The notes below the pieces were generated by a model. The model did no database searches. It had not been told where the DNA came from and saw only the letters and a list, made by a program, of their open reading frames with translations. Positions 7,962 through 14,675 of a DNA stretch of 14,677 bases are shown one piece after another. Position 1 is the first letter of the stretch. Each line of letters opens with the position of its first letter. A program made the translations under genes and the position numbers. This DNA comes from CAXXOK01 sp036759125. Its GTDB lineage: Bacteria; Bacillota; Clostridia; Christensenellales; Aristaeellaceae. Location of the stretch: NCBI GenBank assembly GCA_036759125.1, contig DAIOVG010000057.1:1-14677 (forward strand), written 5' to 3'.

Positions 7962-10492
7962 AAACACTCAACATCCCCTTGGAAGAATTCCTTCGTCCGT
8001 TCTTCGCTGCCGAGGACAGAATCTGCCTGCGCATCTTTGCGGACCAGAAGCATGGCGACCCATTCCAAGGCATGAAGCTGGAAACGTCACTATGTGACAT
8101 CACCAAGCGATTGCCAGCGCTCAGGGAACACAACCAAAAGAACCGCGGTATCTATTTCGTGGTCAACGCTGGCGGTCATGAGGATAACGACATCACACGC
8201 ATCAATGCCCAGTTCATGGAATGCGATGATGCCTCCATTGAAGAGCAGTGGGCACGGATACAAGCGTTTCCGCTAGAACCCTCCATTGTTGTCAAGACCC
8301 GCAAATCCCTGCATACCTATTGGCTGGTGCGGGATGCTAGCGTCGCATCGTTTCGCAGAGTTCAGCGTGAGCTGGTGGCGCACTTTGATGGCGACAAGTC
8401 CTGCGTCAACGAAAGCCGTGTCCTGCGCTTGCCCGGGTTCAATCATTGCAAACAGGAACCCGTCATGGTCACCTGTGTCAAGTTTAACCCAGAGCTGCGT
8501 TACACGCAGGCTCAGATGGAAGAGCATCTGCCAAAACTCAAGGAAGAAATGCCACCTGTCGATACGGCCTCTGCGCCCAGCGGGACGAGGCAGGGCTTGC
8601 ACTCAGTGCTGCGTCGCTGTGCGTTCATGACACATTGCAAAGACCACGCCGCTAAGCTCCCTGAACACGACTGGTATGCGATGATTACCAACCTTGCTGT
8701 GTTTAATGGCGGTGAGCAGATGATTCATGCGCTGTCGGCCAAGTATCCCAACTATCGGGCGGAGGAGACGCAAAGCAAAATTAAGCACTTCCTTGCGTCT
8801 GGCACCAAGCCCATGACCTGCAAAGCCATCGCGGGGAAAGGCTTCAAGTGCCCTCGCATGGCAAACGGCGAGTGCAAGTGCAAAGCGCCGGCGGCCATGT
8901 GTTATTTGCCCATGAACCTAAAAGAGCTTCGGGAAGCGCTAAAGTCTGTCAAACCCACAAACGACCCTTCGCAGGACATGCGCATCGCCCAGCAATTCAT
9001 CAAGGATTCTTTGTACAACATCGAACGCTTGGAAGCTGGAACGTTCATCGAATATGATCTGCGTGATCATTTCAGGCTCAAGGCTGGAGACGCCAAAGCG
9101 CTGAGCCTGTATCACAAGGACATTCATCGCGCTTACACCTTAAGCCGCGAAACACGGCAAGCGATGCAGTCAGGGGAATTGCCTGACTGGTACGAGGTTA
9201 CCGAGCGAGGTGGGATGCGTTTCCTGCCGGGCGTACTGGCCGAACACATGTCCAAGAATGTGGACGCTTTCTACGGCGCTGGCACGTTCTTTGCGTATGA
9301 GAACGGTGTGTATCACTCGCAGGATGGCCTCTGGGCATCGGGCAAGGTGCGCGAAAACATGATCGCCCGGCATGCGGTGCTAACGGCGATCAATGATGCA
9401 ACGGGACAATGGCGTATGCTGATCAACCGTCCTGTGCAGGACATCAATCCCAACGCATTCATCCTTAATCTCAAAAATGGCCTGTACAACCTCCTAGACG
9501 AGTCGTTTCGTGAGCATACACCCGAATACCTGTCCACTGTGCAGATTGGCGCAGCGTATCGCCCCGAACTGATGGAACACGACGATCTCGGCTGTCCCGT
9601 GTTTGATCGCTTCCTGCAGAGCATCCTCGAAGAACCTGAGATCAAACTTCTGCAAGAGATCTTCGGTTATCTGCTTGTTCCCTTGAACAAAGCGCAGAAA
9701 TCTTTTGTGTTTGTAGGAGCGGCAAACGCAGGTAAATCTACCTTGCTTGCCGTAGCACAGGACATCTTGCTGGGCAGTGACAACGTGTCCAATATCCCGT
9801 GGCAAAGTCTCGGTGACCGTTTCAATAAAGCAGAGCTGTTCGGCAAGCTGGCCAACATCTTTGCTGATCTGCCTTCTAAAGCCATAGACGATAACGGCAT
9901 GTTCAAGGCACTCACTGGCGAGGATTACATCACCGCTGAACGCAAGAACAAAGACCCATTCTCCTTCAGGCCCTATGCACGGTTTCTGTTCTCCTGCAAC
10001 GAGATACCCCGTAACTACGGGGATCGTTCAGAAGGCTTTTTTCGTCGCTTGATTATTATTCGGTTTCAACGATCTGTGCCAAAGGATAAGCGAGATCACA
10101 GCCTGCGTGAGAAGCTCGCAGCCGAGAGCGACGGCATCTTCATGTGGGCACTTGTCGGGCTTCGGCGCGTAATGAACAACGGATATCGTTTCAACGAAAC
10201 AGCGGCGACGCGTGCTGAGTTGGAGAAATATCGCACCGAGAGCAGCAGCTCATTGTCGTTTGCGGATATGTATCTAACGCTTGACGAAGAGGCTATATCC
10301 GTCCGTGATGAAGTATACAACACGTACAAGGAATTCTGCAACGAAGCAGGATTCAAGAGCATGTCCCAGACCATATTCAACCGCGACATCGAAGCGCAGT
10401 ACCCCACGATCCAGCGCAGCAGGGACAAGGTATCCAAGCGCCGTGTTTGGACTGGACTTCGGTACATCGCCGAGGGGAGGGACACGGACTGA
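7958..10492 (+). CDS. AEP primase fused to SF3 helicase (phage/plasmid primase, P4 type)
   Basis: An 844-residue primase-helicase. Residues about 60-180 show the archaeo-eukaryotic primase pattern: metal-site acidics in FMECDD (88-91), SLHTYW with H119, and RVLRLPGFNHCK (154-165), as in RepB-like primases. A cysteine cluster (C288, C298, C306, C308, C315) could bind zinc. After a linker and a D5_N-like region, the SF3 helicase has Walker A GAANAGKS (587-594), a Walker B-like IFADLP and sensor FLFSCNEIP. The last about 100 residues suit a winged helix. The start is GTG, with GGAGG seven bases upstream, overlapping the stop of the preceding gene. It should prime and unwind at the element's origin; the structured spacer directly downstream is the natural candidate site. 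The gene appears intact. Confidence 0.93.
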   Translation: MKTLNIPLEEFLRPFFAAEDRICLRIFADQKHGDPFQGMKLETSLCDITKRLPALREHNQKNRGIYFVVNAGGHEDNDITRINAQFMECDDASIEEQWARIQAFPLEPSIVVKTRKSLHTYWLVRDASVASFRRVQRELVAHFDGDKSCVNESRVLRLPGFNHCKQEPVMVTCVKFNPELRYTQAQMEEHLPKLKEEMPPVDTASAPSGTRQGLHSVLRRCAFMTHCKDHAAKLPEHDWYAMITNLAVFNGGEQMIHALSAKYPNYRAEETQSKIKHFLASGTKPMTCKAIAGKGFKCPRMANGECKCKAPAAMCYLPMNLKELREALKSVKPTNDPSQDMRIAQQFIKDSLYNIERLEAGTFIEYDLRDHFRLKAGDAKALSLYHKDIHRAYTLSRETRQAMQSGELPDWYEVTERGGMRFLPGVLAEHMSKNVDAFYGAGTFFAYENGVYHSQDGLWASGKVRENMIARHAVLTAINDATGQWRMLINRPVQDINPNAFILNLKNGLYNLLDESFREHTPEYLSTVQIGAAYRPELMEHDDLGCPVFDRFLQSILEEPEIKLLQEIFGYLLVPLNKAQKSFVFVGAANAGKSTLLAVAQDILLGSDNVSNIPWQSLGDRFNKAELFGKLANIFADLPSKAIDDNGMFKALTGEDYITAERKNKDPFSFRPYARFLFSCNEIPRNYGDRSEGFFRRLIIIRFQRSVPKDKRDHSLREKLAAESDGIFMWALVGLRRVMNNGYRFNETAATRAELEKYRTESSSSLSFADMYLTLDEEAISVRDEVYNTYKEFCNEAGFKSMSQTIFNRDIEAQYPTIQRSRDKVSKRRVWTGLRYIAEGRDTD

Positions 10493-10747
10493 GCATGATG
10501 ACCAGAGTTAAGTTGCTCTTTCCGTCTGCTTGCCATAGCAGGTGGAAACCACATGGTTTTGTCGGTTTGTCGGCTGCGACATGCGTCCAAAACGCATAAA
10601 GTTGCGGCTATATATCCAGAGGGGTGAACCGAGAAAACCGTCTAGTTCTCTATTCTTTTATATTATGAGTAAAAAAGAAAAAAGAAAAAATAATATATAT
10701 AGAGAGAGTGGGCAACTGACCCGGTTTTCTCGGTTCGTAGATAAAGT
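10493..10747. other. Structured AT-rich spacer with iteron-like repeats: candidate replication origin
   Basis: This spacer separates the primase-helicase from VRR-NUC. It holds three copies of a GGTTTT[GC]TCGGTT[TC] element: + strand at 10555-10568, minus strand at 10639-10626, and + strand at 10723-10736. Between the last two lies an AT-rich tract including a purine run and alternating TA. Candidate stems are 15 bp (10626-10640 with 10722-10736), 7 bp (10647-10653 with 10699-10705) and 8 bp (10659-10666 with 10690-10697). Iterons beside AT-rich DNA next to a P4-type primase suggest an origin; a structured RNA is the alternative. Short frames here (for example from 10542) have no ribosome site and low-complexity translations. 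Confidence 0.45.
10626..10736. repeat. Perfect 15-bp inverted repeat with nested stems
   Basis: GAACCGAGAAAACCG (10626-10640) and CGGTTTTCTCGGTTC (10722-10736) are exact reverse complements 81 bases apart. Inside them TCTCTAT pairs with ATAGAGA and TATATTAT with ATAATATA, leaving a purine-rich apical loop of about 23 bases. The whole could fold as one long interrupted hairpin in RNA or extrude as a cruciform in DNA. Confidence 0.85.
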
Positions 10748-11125
10748 ATGAGAGTGAGCACGAATGATTTTCAAGACCCGTTAGTGAACGAGCAATCTGG
10801 AAAAGCTGCCCGTGCGGCGAGCACAAAAATGACAGAAAAACATATCGTGGCCGCCATCATGCGGCTGCTGAAACAACGTACTTACTGCTTCGCTTGGAAG
10901 GAACACGGCGGGCAGTACGGTACCGCTGGCATCCCTGATATCATCGTTTGCTGCCACGGAATGTTCGTGGCTTTCGAGGTCAAGACTGAGACGGGCAAGC
11001 TCACAAAGCTACAAGAAACAACGCTGCGACGCATCAACGCTGCAAAGGGCCACGCTTACAAAGTCACATCCGCTGCGCAGGTGGCAGCAATCCTTGACGA
11101 ACTGGAGGGAGACATCTATGAATAA
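10748..11125 (+). CDS. VRR-NUC domain nuclease (PD-(D/E)XK type)
   Basis: The protein shows the VRR-NUC signature: an early helix, HGGQYGTAGIPDIIV with the catalytic Asp after GIP, FVAFEVKTETGKLT with the ExK pair, then a Gln (LQETTL) and the final strand HAYKVTS. Stand-alone phage VRR-NUC proteins of about 100 residues resemble Holliday-junction resolvases and are thought to process branched DNA. From ATG 10748 it is 125 residues. No good ribosome site precedes this ATG or the internal ATG at 10829 (MTEKHIV, 98 residues), which is where many family members begin. The true start is therefore uncertain. The last eight bases overlap the next gene, so the two are probably translationally coupled. 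Confidence 0.85.
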   Translation: MRVSTNDFQDPLVNEQSGKAARAASTKMTEKHIVAAIMRLLKQRTYCFAWKEHGGQYGTAGIPDIIVCCHGMFVAFEVKTETGKLTKLQETTLRRINAAKGHAYKVTSAAQVAAILDELEGDIYE

Positions 11126-11579
11126 CACGCAAACCCCAATGACGGCCAAAGAGTATCTGGCGCAGATTCGACACATTGACCAGCAGATCCAAAACAAGTT
11201 GGATCGCATTCGAGATCTGCGTGCACTTTCCCAGAGCATATCCGTTTCGTTTGAACAAGAACCCGTGACACACACACGGAATGTTAATGTACTGCCAGAT
11301 TCCGTTATTCGTGTGTGGGAAGCCGAGCAGGAACTGGATCGGGCGATTGATTATCTTGTGGATTTGAAAGCTGAAGCCGCAAGACTGATCGACCAAATCC
11401 CGGACATGGACTGCCGGCTGATTTTGGAGGGTAAGTATATCAATCTCCAGAGTTTCCAGTCCATTGCGGATGGCTTGCACATGAGCAAGCAGCATGTTCA
11501 CCGCCTGCACGACAGTAAAGCACTGCCCATGGTGGATGCCTTGCTGCGCGAATCCATGAGGCACCCCTATGCACAGTAG
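11118..11579 (+). CDS. DUF1492-like phage regulator with sigma-like HTH
   Basis: The 153-residue protein matches the layout of DUF1492 phage proteins: an opening TAKEYLAQIRHIDQQIQNK, a central segment containing ELDRAIDYLVDLKAE with coiled-coil character, and a C-terminal helix-turn-helix (FQSIADGLHMSKQHVHRLHD) resembling sigma factor region 4. Such proteins lie at the end of phage early regions and are believed to activate later transcription. ATG 11118 follows GGAGG by nine bases; an in-frame earlier start at 11094 would lie before this site. Within the gene, 11361-11371 (GATTTGAAAGC) matches the interspersed motif, here encoding Asp-Leu-Lys. Confidence 0.8.
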   Translation: MNNTQTPMTAKEYLAQIRHIDQQIQNKLDRIRDLRALSQSISVSFEQEPVTHTRNVNVLPDSVIRVWEAEQELDRAIDYLVDLKAEAARLIDQIPDMDCRLILEGKYINLQSFQSIADGLHMSKQHVHRLHDSKALPMVDALLRESMRHPYAQ

Positions 11580-11991
11580 AGAGCGAAAGGCACTGGTGTG
11601 CCTGACCTGTCCAGAGCTTTACGCGCTGATGAAGGTTGTTTGCACGCGGTTTGGATTGATGCGGCTTGCATATGCTGATATTCGGCAGTTGCACGGGACG
11701 GCAACCCCACTCCCTCTTCATACGCAGAGCGATACGGGTTATTTGTGGGTAGATAAATACTACTTGGCATATCAGTTGGATGCTGACGTGCTGCGGTACG
11801 CCTACCTAACCCGAACTCATGTACGCGAGGAGATGCGGAGCTATTTTGAAGCTGCTGATGAACGCGCTCGGAGTGTTCGTCTGCCCACTACGGTTGCGGT
11901 TGCATTCAAAAAAGCTTCTTGCAACGCCAATCAGTATCGACCAGAGACGTGGGTTGGCGCTGCTTATCATCCCCTGCTCAGGGGCGGTTAA
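11569..11991 (+). CDS. Hypothetical protein, overlapping the regulator gene
   Basis: A 140-residue frame starting inside the last codons of the DUF1492-like gene (11-base overlap). Codon choice resembles that of its neighbours and there is no competing frame of better quality. It is basic overall, with several aromatic residues (DKYYLAYQL, LRYAYLTR) and no membrane segment. I do not recognise a family. The ribosome site is weak (GAGG upstream), which suits translational coupling. It is the last gene before a 144-bp spacer, so it may close the early operon. It could still be an open frame without a product. Confidence 0.55.
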   Translation: MHSRERKALVCLTCPELYALMKVVCTRFGLMRLAYADIRQLHGTATPLPLHTQSDTGYLWVDKYYLAYQLDADVLRYAYLTRTHVREEMRSYFEAADERARSVRLPTTVAVAFKKASCNANQYRPETWVGAAYHPLLRGG

Positions 11992-12009
11992 AACTTTTTT
12001 CAAAAAAGT
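11971..12009. other. Palindromes at the end of the early operon, possible weak terminator
   Basis: CCCCT and AGGGG (11971-11975, 11980-11984) flank a 4-base loop within the end of the preceding gene. Ten bases later lies the 17-base palindrome ACTTTTTT-C-AAAAAAGT (11993-12009). The T run is too far from the GC stem for a standard terminator, so termination here is only possible. It may also act as a bent-DNA or binding site. Confidence 0.3.
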
Positions 12010-12016
12010 CCGACCA

Positions 12017-12032
12017 TGTGACAAATGTTACA
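12017..12032. promoter_or_regulatory. CRP/FNR-like palindrome in the metK leader
   Basis: TGTGACAAATGTTACA fits TGTGA-N6-TCACA with one mismatch in the right half-site. It lies 104 bp before the metK start. A weak promoter (TTACAA at 12028, TATCGT at 12052, 18-base spacer) may overlap it. The match is suggestive and could be chance. Confidence 0.3.
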
Positions 12033-12072
12033 AAAAGGTGTGTTACGATGGTATCGTGGAAGAAATATACTC

Positions 12073-12100
12073 AAGCCTTCGCCATTGCTGGCGGGGGCTT
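12073..12100 (+). promoter_or_regulatory. Leader hairpin before metK
   Basis: AAGCCTTCGCC (12073-12083) pairs with GGCGGGGGCTT (12090-12100) over 11 positions, two of them G-U wobbles, around a 6-base loop. The 3' flank is TCTCTAAA, only mildly T-rich. It may be an attenuator, a weak terminator or an mRNA-stabilising stem. I do not see the conserved core of a SAM-I, SAM-II or SAM-III riboswitch. Confidence 0.55.
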
Positions 12101-12135
12101 TCTCTAAACCCAAAATTAGGATTGGAGTGAAACCC

Positions 12136-13314
12136 ATGGATAAAGATTTAAGAACTGCCGAGAGCGTGTGTGCTGGACACCCGGATAAACTCTGTGACCA
12201 GATTGCAGATCGCATACTGGATGAATGCCTTCGTTCGGACACGCACTCACGGGTGGCCTGTGAGGTGATGGCGACTAAGGGTCGGATCATCATCGCAGGT
12301 GAAATCAGCTGTGCTGGCAAGTCGAATGTGCGAAGCATCGTGCGCAGCGTGCTCAGCGATGTCGGCTACGAGCCGTTTGATTTTAAAGTGCAGGTGTATC
12401 TGCATCGCCAAAGCCCGGACATCTCCGCTGGCGTGAGCCAATCGCTGGAAGTCCGTGCAGGCAGCGATGATGATTCAAAAGCCATCGGCGCTGGTGATCA
12501 GGGCACGATGTATGGCTATGCCACCAACGAGACCCATGAAATGCTGCCGCTCCCTGTGGTTCTGGCGCATCGGATTTGTAAGCGTGTGGATGAGGTTCGT
12601 CAAAATGGAATCCTCCGGGGCAGCTTGCCCGACGGCAAGGCGCAGGTGACGATTGAGTACGAGGACGACCAACCCAAGCGCGTACAAGCGGTGGTGGTGT
12701 CCGTCCAGCATACCAGCGAGAAAGATTTGAGAGCACTTAAACAGGAGATTTACTTCCAGGTGCTTCTGCCATGCTTTGAAGCTTTCCCGATGGATGATGA
12801 TACCGAGGTACTCATCAATCCATCGGGTCGTTTTGTGGAAGGCGGCCCTGCTGCCGACACAGGCCTGACGGGTCGCAAGCTCATGGTGGACACCTATGGC
12901 GGCCTGGCCTTGCAAGGCGGCGGAGCACTTTCAGGAAAGGATGCCACTAAGGTTGACCGCACGGGCGCGTACATGGCACGGTATATCGCCAAGCATGTCG
13001 TAGCCTGCGGCTTGGCCAGCCGCTGCCAAGTGAACCTCTGCTATGCCATCGGCAAGGCAGTGCCTGTGGCGGTTCGGGTAGACACCTTTGGAAGCGAGAC
13101 GATTCCAAAGCACATGATCGACCACGCTGTGCTTAACAGCTTCCCCCTCAGCCCCTCTGGAATGATCGACCTTCTTCAGCTTCGCCGCCCGATCTATGCG
13201 CCAACCGCTGTGTACGGTCACTTCACCAACCCCAACTATCCTTGGGAGCAGCTTGATCGTTGCGCTGTCTTAGAAAGTGCAGTCAAGAAAATTCAGGAGC
13301 ACTACTCAAATTGA
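12136..13314 (+). CDS. metK: S-adenosylmethionine synthetase
   Basis: A complete 392-residue enzyme that makes S-adenosylmethionine from methionine and ATP. Signatures are GHPDK at residues 14-18 (metal and ATP binding), GAGDQG at 118-123 (first family signature, usual continuation MxGYA) and GGGALSGKDATKVDR from 261 (second signature, usually GGGAFSGKD; Leu replaces Phe). The YGHF segment near the end of the family is also present. Length is normal. ATG 12136 has GGAG eight bases upstream; the frame is open further left but without support. The sequence sits between an early phage operon and a zinc-ribbon gene, not among host methionine genes. This suggests a carried copy that supplies SAM, plausibly for an element methyltransferase outside the window. 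Position 12724-12734 carries the GATTTGAGAGC motif. Confidence 0.93.
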   Translation: MDKDLRTAESVCAGHPDKLCDQIADRILDECLRSDTHSRVACEVMATKGRIIIAGEISCAGKSNVRSIVRSVLSDVGYEPFDFKVQVYLHRQSPDISAGVSQSLEVRAGSDDDSKAIGAGDQGTMYGYATNETHEMLPLPVVLAHRICKRVDEVRQNGILRGSLPDGKAQVTIEYEDDQPKRVQAVVVSVQHTSEKDLRALKQEIYFQVLLPCFEAFPMDDDTEVLINPSGRFVEGGPAADTGLTGRKLMVDTYGGLALQGGGALSGKDATKVDRTGAYMARYIAKHVVACGLASRCQVNLCYAIGKAVPVAVRVDTFGSETIPKHMIDHAVLNSFPLSPSGMIDLLQLRRPIYAPTAVYGHFTNPNYPWEQLDRCAVLESAVKKIQEHYSN

Positions 13315-13389
13315 TGCAAAACCTTATCTTGCTATTACAAAAATAGTACGGTAACATCACGACGATTTGAAAGCGAGGTGGTAAATCCA

Positions 13390-13899
13390 ATGACCAAAGA
13401 ACAACATCAAACGCTGTTGAATTTGAAAGTCCAGCAGCAAAATGAACACTTACCCTGTCCTCGGTGTGGGAAGGATACGATGGCTGATAACGTGAATCGC
13501 AATGCTCTCAGTCGACAAGCAGATATCATGGTTTGCGATGTTTGCGGAACGTCTGAAGCCTTGCTCGCTGTCAAGGGTGAACAGCTCCCGATTGGTGAAT
13601 GGGCGTGTATGAGACCGACTGTTGATTTCAAAACCCTGTCCGGTGATCAGGTGTGGGAAAGCCTCCAAGGAGCACAAACGCATTGCCTGTGCTATTTGTT
13701 TGAGCGTTGGCGGGACGAATGCGAGTATGAGGATTTCAAAGAGTTTCAGGAGCTCGCCCACAGTGTTTGTCCTGGGTTGGTTCGGCTCGAACCCAACCCA
13801 TTCCATGCTGTGTTCGACTCAGCGGATGGTCCCCTCACGATTCGATTCGAGAGCACCGATGAAGAGATTAGTATCATTGCAGAACTAGATGAGGAATAA
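13390..13899 (+). CDS. Zinc-ribbon protein of mobile-element type, unknown function
   Basis: The 169-residue protein has an N-terminal Cys4 ribbon: CPRCGKDTM followed by RNALSRQADIMVCDVCG. I associate this NALSR-ADI-CxxCG pattern with small proteins of Bacillota phages and integrative elements. The C-terminal half is acidic with no recognised motif. ATG 13390 follows an AGGTGG ribosome site by eight bases; a GTG at 13378 lies inside that site. The motif GATTTGAAAGC (13364-13374) directly abuts the ribosome site, and three variants occur within the gene (13624, 13732, 13844), with start-to-start distances of 108 and 112 bases. It lies 75 bp after metK, perhaps co-transcribed, and ends before a convergent terminator. 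Confidence 0.75.
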   Translation: MTKEQHQTLLNLKVQQQNEHLPCPRCGKDTMADNVNRNALSRQADIMVCDVCGTSEALLAVKGEQLPIGEWACMRPTVDFKTLSGDQVWESLQGAQTHCLCYLFERWRDECEYEDFKEFQELAHSVCPGLVRLEPNPFHAVFDSADGPLTIRFESTDEEISIIAELDEE

Positions 13900-14010
13900 T
13901 CATCAGCAGCCTTTGACCGGCTTCTGTTTGCCCCACGTTGGCACGTGTTGAAACGAAACCGCAACCCTAACGGGTCACCTTCTCCTGGATTCAAAAGCCC
14001 CACAAACGGG

Positions 14011-14048
14011 AAAACGCCTGCTCGATTTGAAAGCCGAGCAGGCGTTTT
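14011..14048. terminator. Bidirectional terminator between convergent genes
   Basis: AAAACGCCTGCTCG (14011-14024) and CGAGCAGGCGTTTT (14035-14048) are a perfect 14-base inverted pair with a 10-base loop. Arms beginning AAAA and ending TTTT make it work in both directions, as expected between the + strand zinc-ribbon gene and the minus-strand cyclotransferase-like gene. The loop plus the adjacent arm base is exactly GATTTGAAAGC (14024-14034), the interspersed motif. Confidence 0.85.
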
Positions 14049-14059
14049 GCGTTGGGAGA

Positions 14060-14500
14060 TTATTGCTTGGCATGGCGGAAGCTCCTGCGCAGGGCTGGAC
14101 GCAGCACCCGCTTGATTTGAGAGCGTAGTCCCAGTTCGATGTATGCATCTCGGATGCCATTGTAATACTCGGTGGTGGGTAAGCTGTACCGCTTGTGATT
14201 CATGAGATAGATCATCCCCTTGATTTGAGAGCCATCATCCATGTGAACCATCCATTCTTCCTTGATGTAATAGCTGGGATACCCTTCGTATCGGTCAAGG
14301 TGTTTTTCGTCGGCTTTGCTGATTTCCCAGATGGCGACGGGCACAAAGGCGTTCTTGATTTGGGAACGTTCGACCGTGGCATGCAGGAAGAACTCCAGCT
14401 GTGCGCCCTGCAGCCGTCCCGTGCTGATGAGCTTGGCATCGGGACATCTGTACGCCATTTGGTCTGTGGACATGTTGGAACCGTAAGCAATATATTTCAT
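14060..14500 (-). CDS. Gamma-glutamylcyclotransferase-like protein (AIG2/GGCT family)
   Basis: The 146-residue protein begins with MKYIAYGSNM, whose YGSN loop binds substrate in this fold, and has LDRYEGYP, whose Glu corresponds to the general acid/base. Members release 5-oxoproline from gamma-glutamyl-amines or dipeptides; the actual substrate is unknown. Many phages and integrative elements carry one. The second of two adjacent ATGs (14500) lies six bases from AAGGAG and gives the usual start; the first (14503) is only three bases away. The residues SQIK occur three times (RSQIKN, GSQIKG, RSQIKR), each encoded by the reverse complement of the interspersed motif (at 14357, 14222 and 14114). 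The C-terminus after the last copy is very basic (RVLRPALRRSFRHAK) and unlike the family. Confidence 0.85.
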   Translation of the reverse strand: MKYIAYGSNMSTDQMAYRCPDAKLISTGRLQGAQLEFFLHATVERSQIKNAFVPVAIWEISKADEKHLDRYEGYPSYYIKEEWMVHMDDGSQIKGMIYLMNHKRYSLPTTEYYNGIRDAYIELGLRSQIKRVLRPALRRSFRHAKQ

Positions 14501-14528
14501 CATTCTCTCCTTGATTTCAAAGCTGTGG

Positions 14529-14675
14529 TTAGTCGAGACGGAATTCTATGGTGAGGATACCATGGTGTGTCATAAATGCGATTTCGGTGACCGGGTCTTG
14601 CAGAAAGGTTTTCCGCGCTTCACGGATGATGTGTTCGTACCGTGCCTGCCCGACCAGGGCTTTGACTTCCCTGAG
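14529..14675 (-). CDS. 3' end of an unidentified minus-strand gene (partial)
   Basis: The last 48 residues of a frame that runs off the right edge, ending RLD and TAA at 14529. The fragment includes REARKTFLQDPVTEIAFMTH and a final beta-like ILTIEFRLD. Residue pattern and codon use look coding, and the gap to the cyclotransferase-like start is only 28 bp, so one transcript is likely. I do not recognise the family from this fragment. Confidence 0.6.
   Translation of the reverse strand, partial: LREVKALVGQARYEHIIREARKTFLQDPVTEIAFMTHHGILTIEFRLD

Larger units (their letters stand above)
11361..14523 (+). repeat. Interspersed oriented motif GATTTGARAGC and variants
   Basis: Exact GATTTGAAAGC or GATTTGAGAGC starts at 11361, 12724, 13364, 14024, 14114 and 14222. 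Close variants start at 13624 (GATTTCAAAAC), 13732 (GATTTCAAAGA), 13844 (GATTCGAGAGC), 13988 (GATTCAAAAGC), 14357 (GATTTGGGAAC) and 14513 (GATTTCAAAGC); a weaker one is near 13420. All read on the + strand, whether the host gene is +, minus, or absent. I found none on the other strand and none of this quality left of 11.3 kb by eye. By chance, six exact hits to an 11-mer with one two-fold position would be very unlikely in about 15 kb. Confidence 0.75.

Noticed and set aside
10542..10751. 69-residue + strand frame in the spacer
   Set aside because: The translation is low-complexity across the purine tract, no ribosome site precedes it, and the DNA is better explained by the inverted repeats.
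12025..12135. N-terminal extension of MetK from the upstream in-frame start
   Set aside because: Family members start at the MDKDLRTAES region, and GGAG at 12124 fixes the start at 12136; the extension would cover the leader hairpin.
12010..12135. SAM riboswitch in the metK leader
   Set aside because: The leader is short and shows none of the conserved core sequences of the known SAM riboswitch classes that I could recognise; only a simple hairpin is present.
11361..14523. CRISPR array from the repeated motif
   Set aside because: Copies are only 11 bases, irregularly spaced, degenerate, and lie inside genes; there are no uniform spacers and no cas genes.
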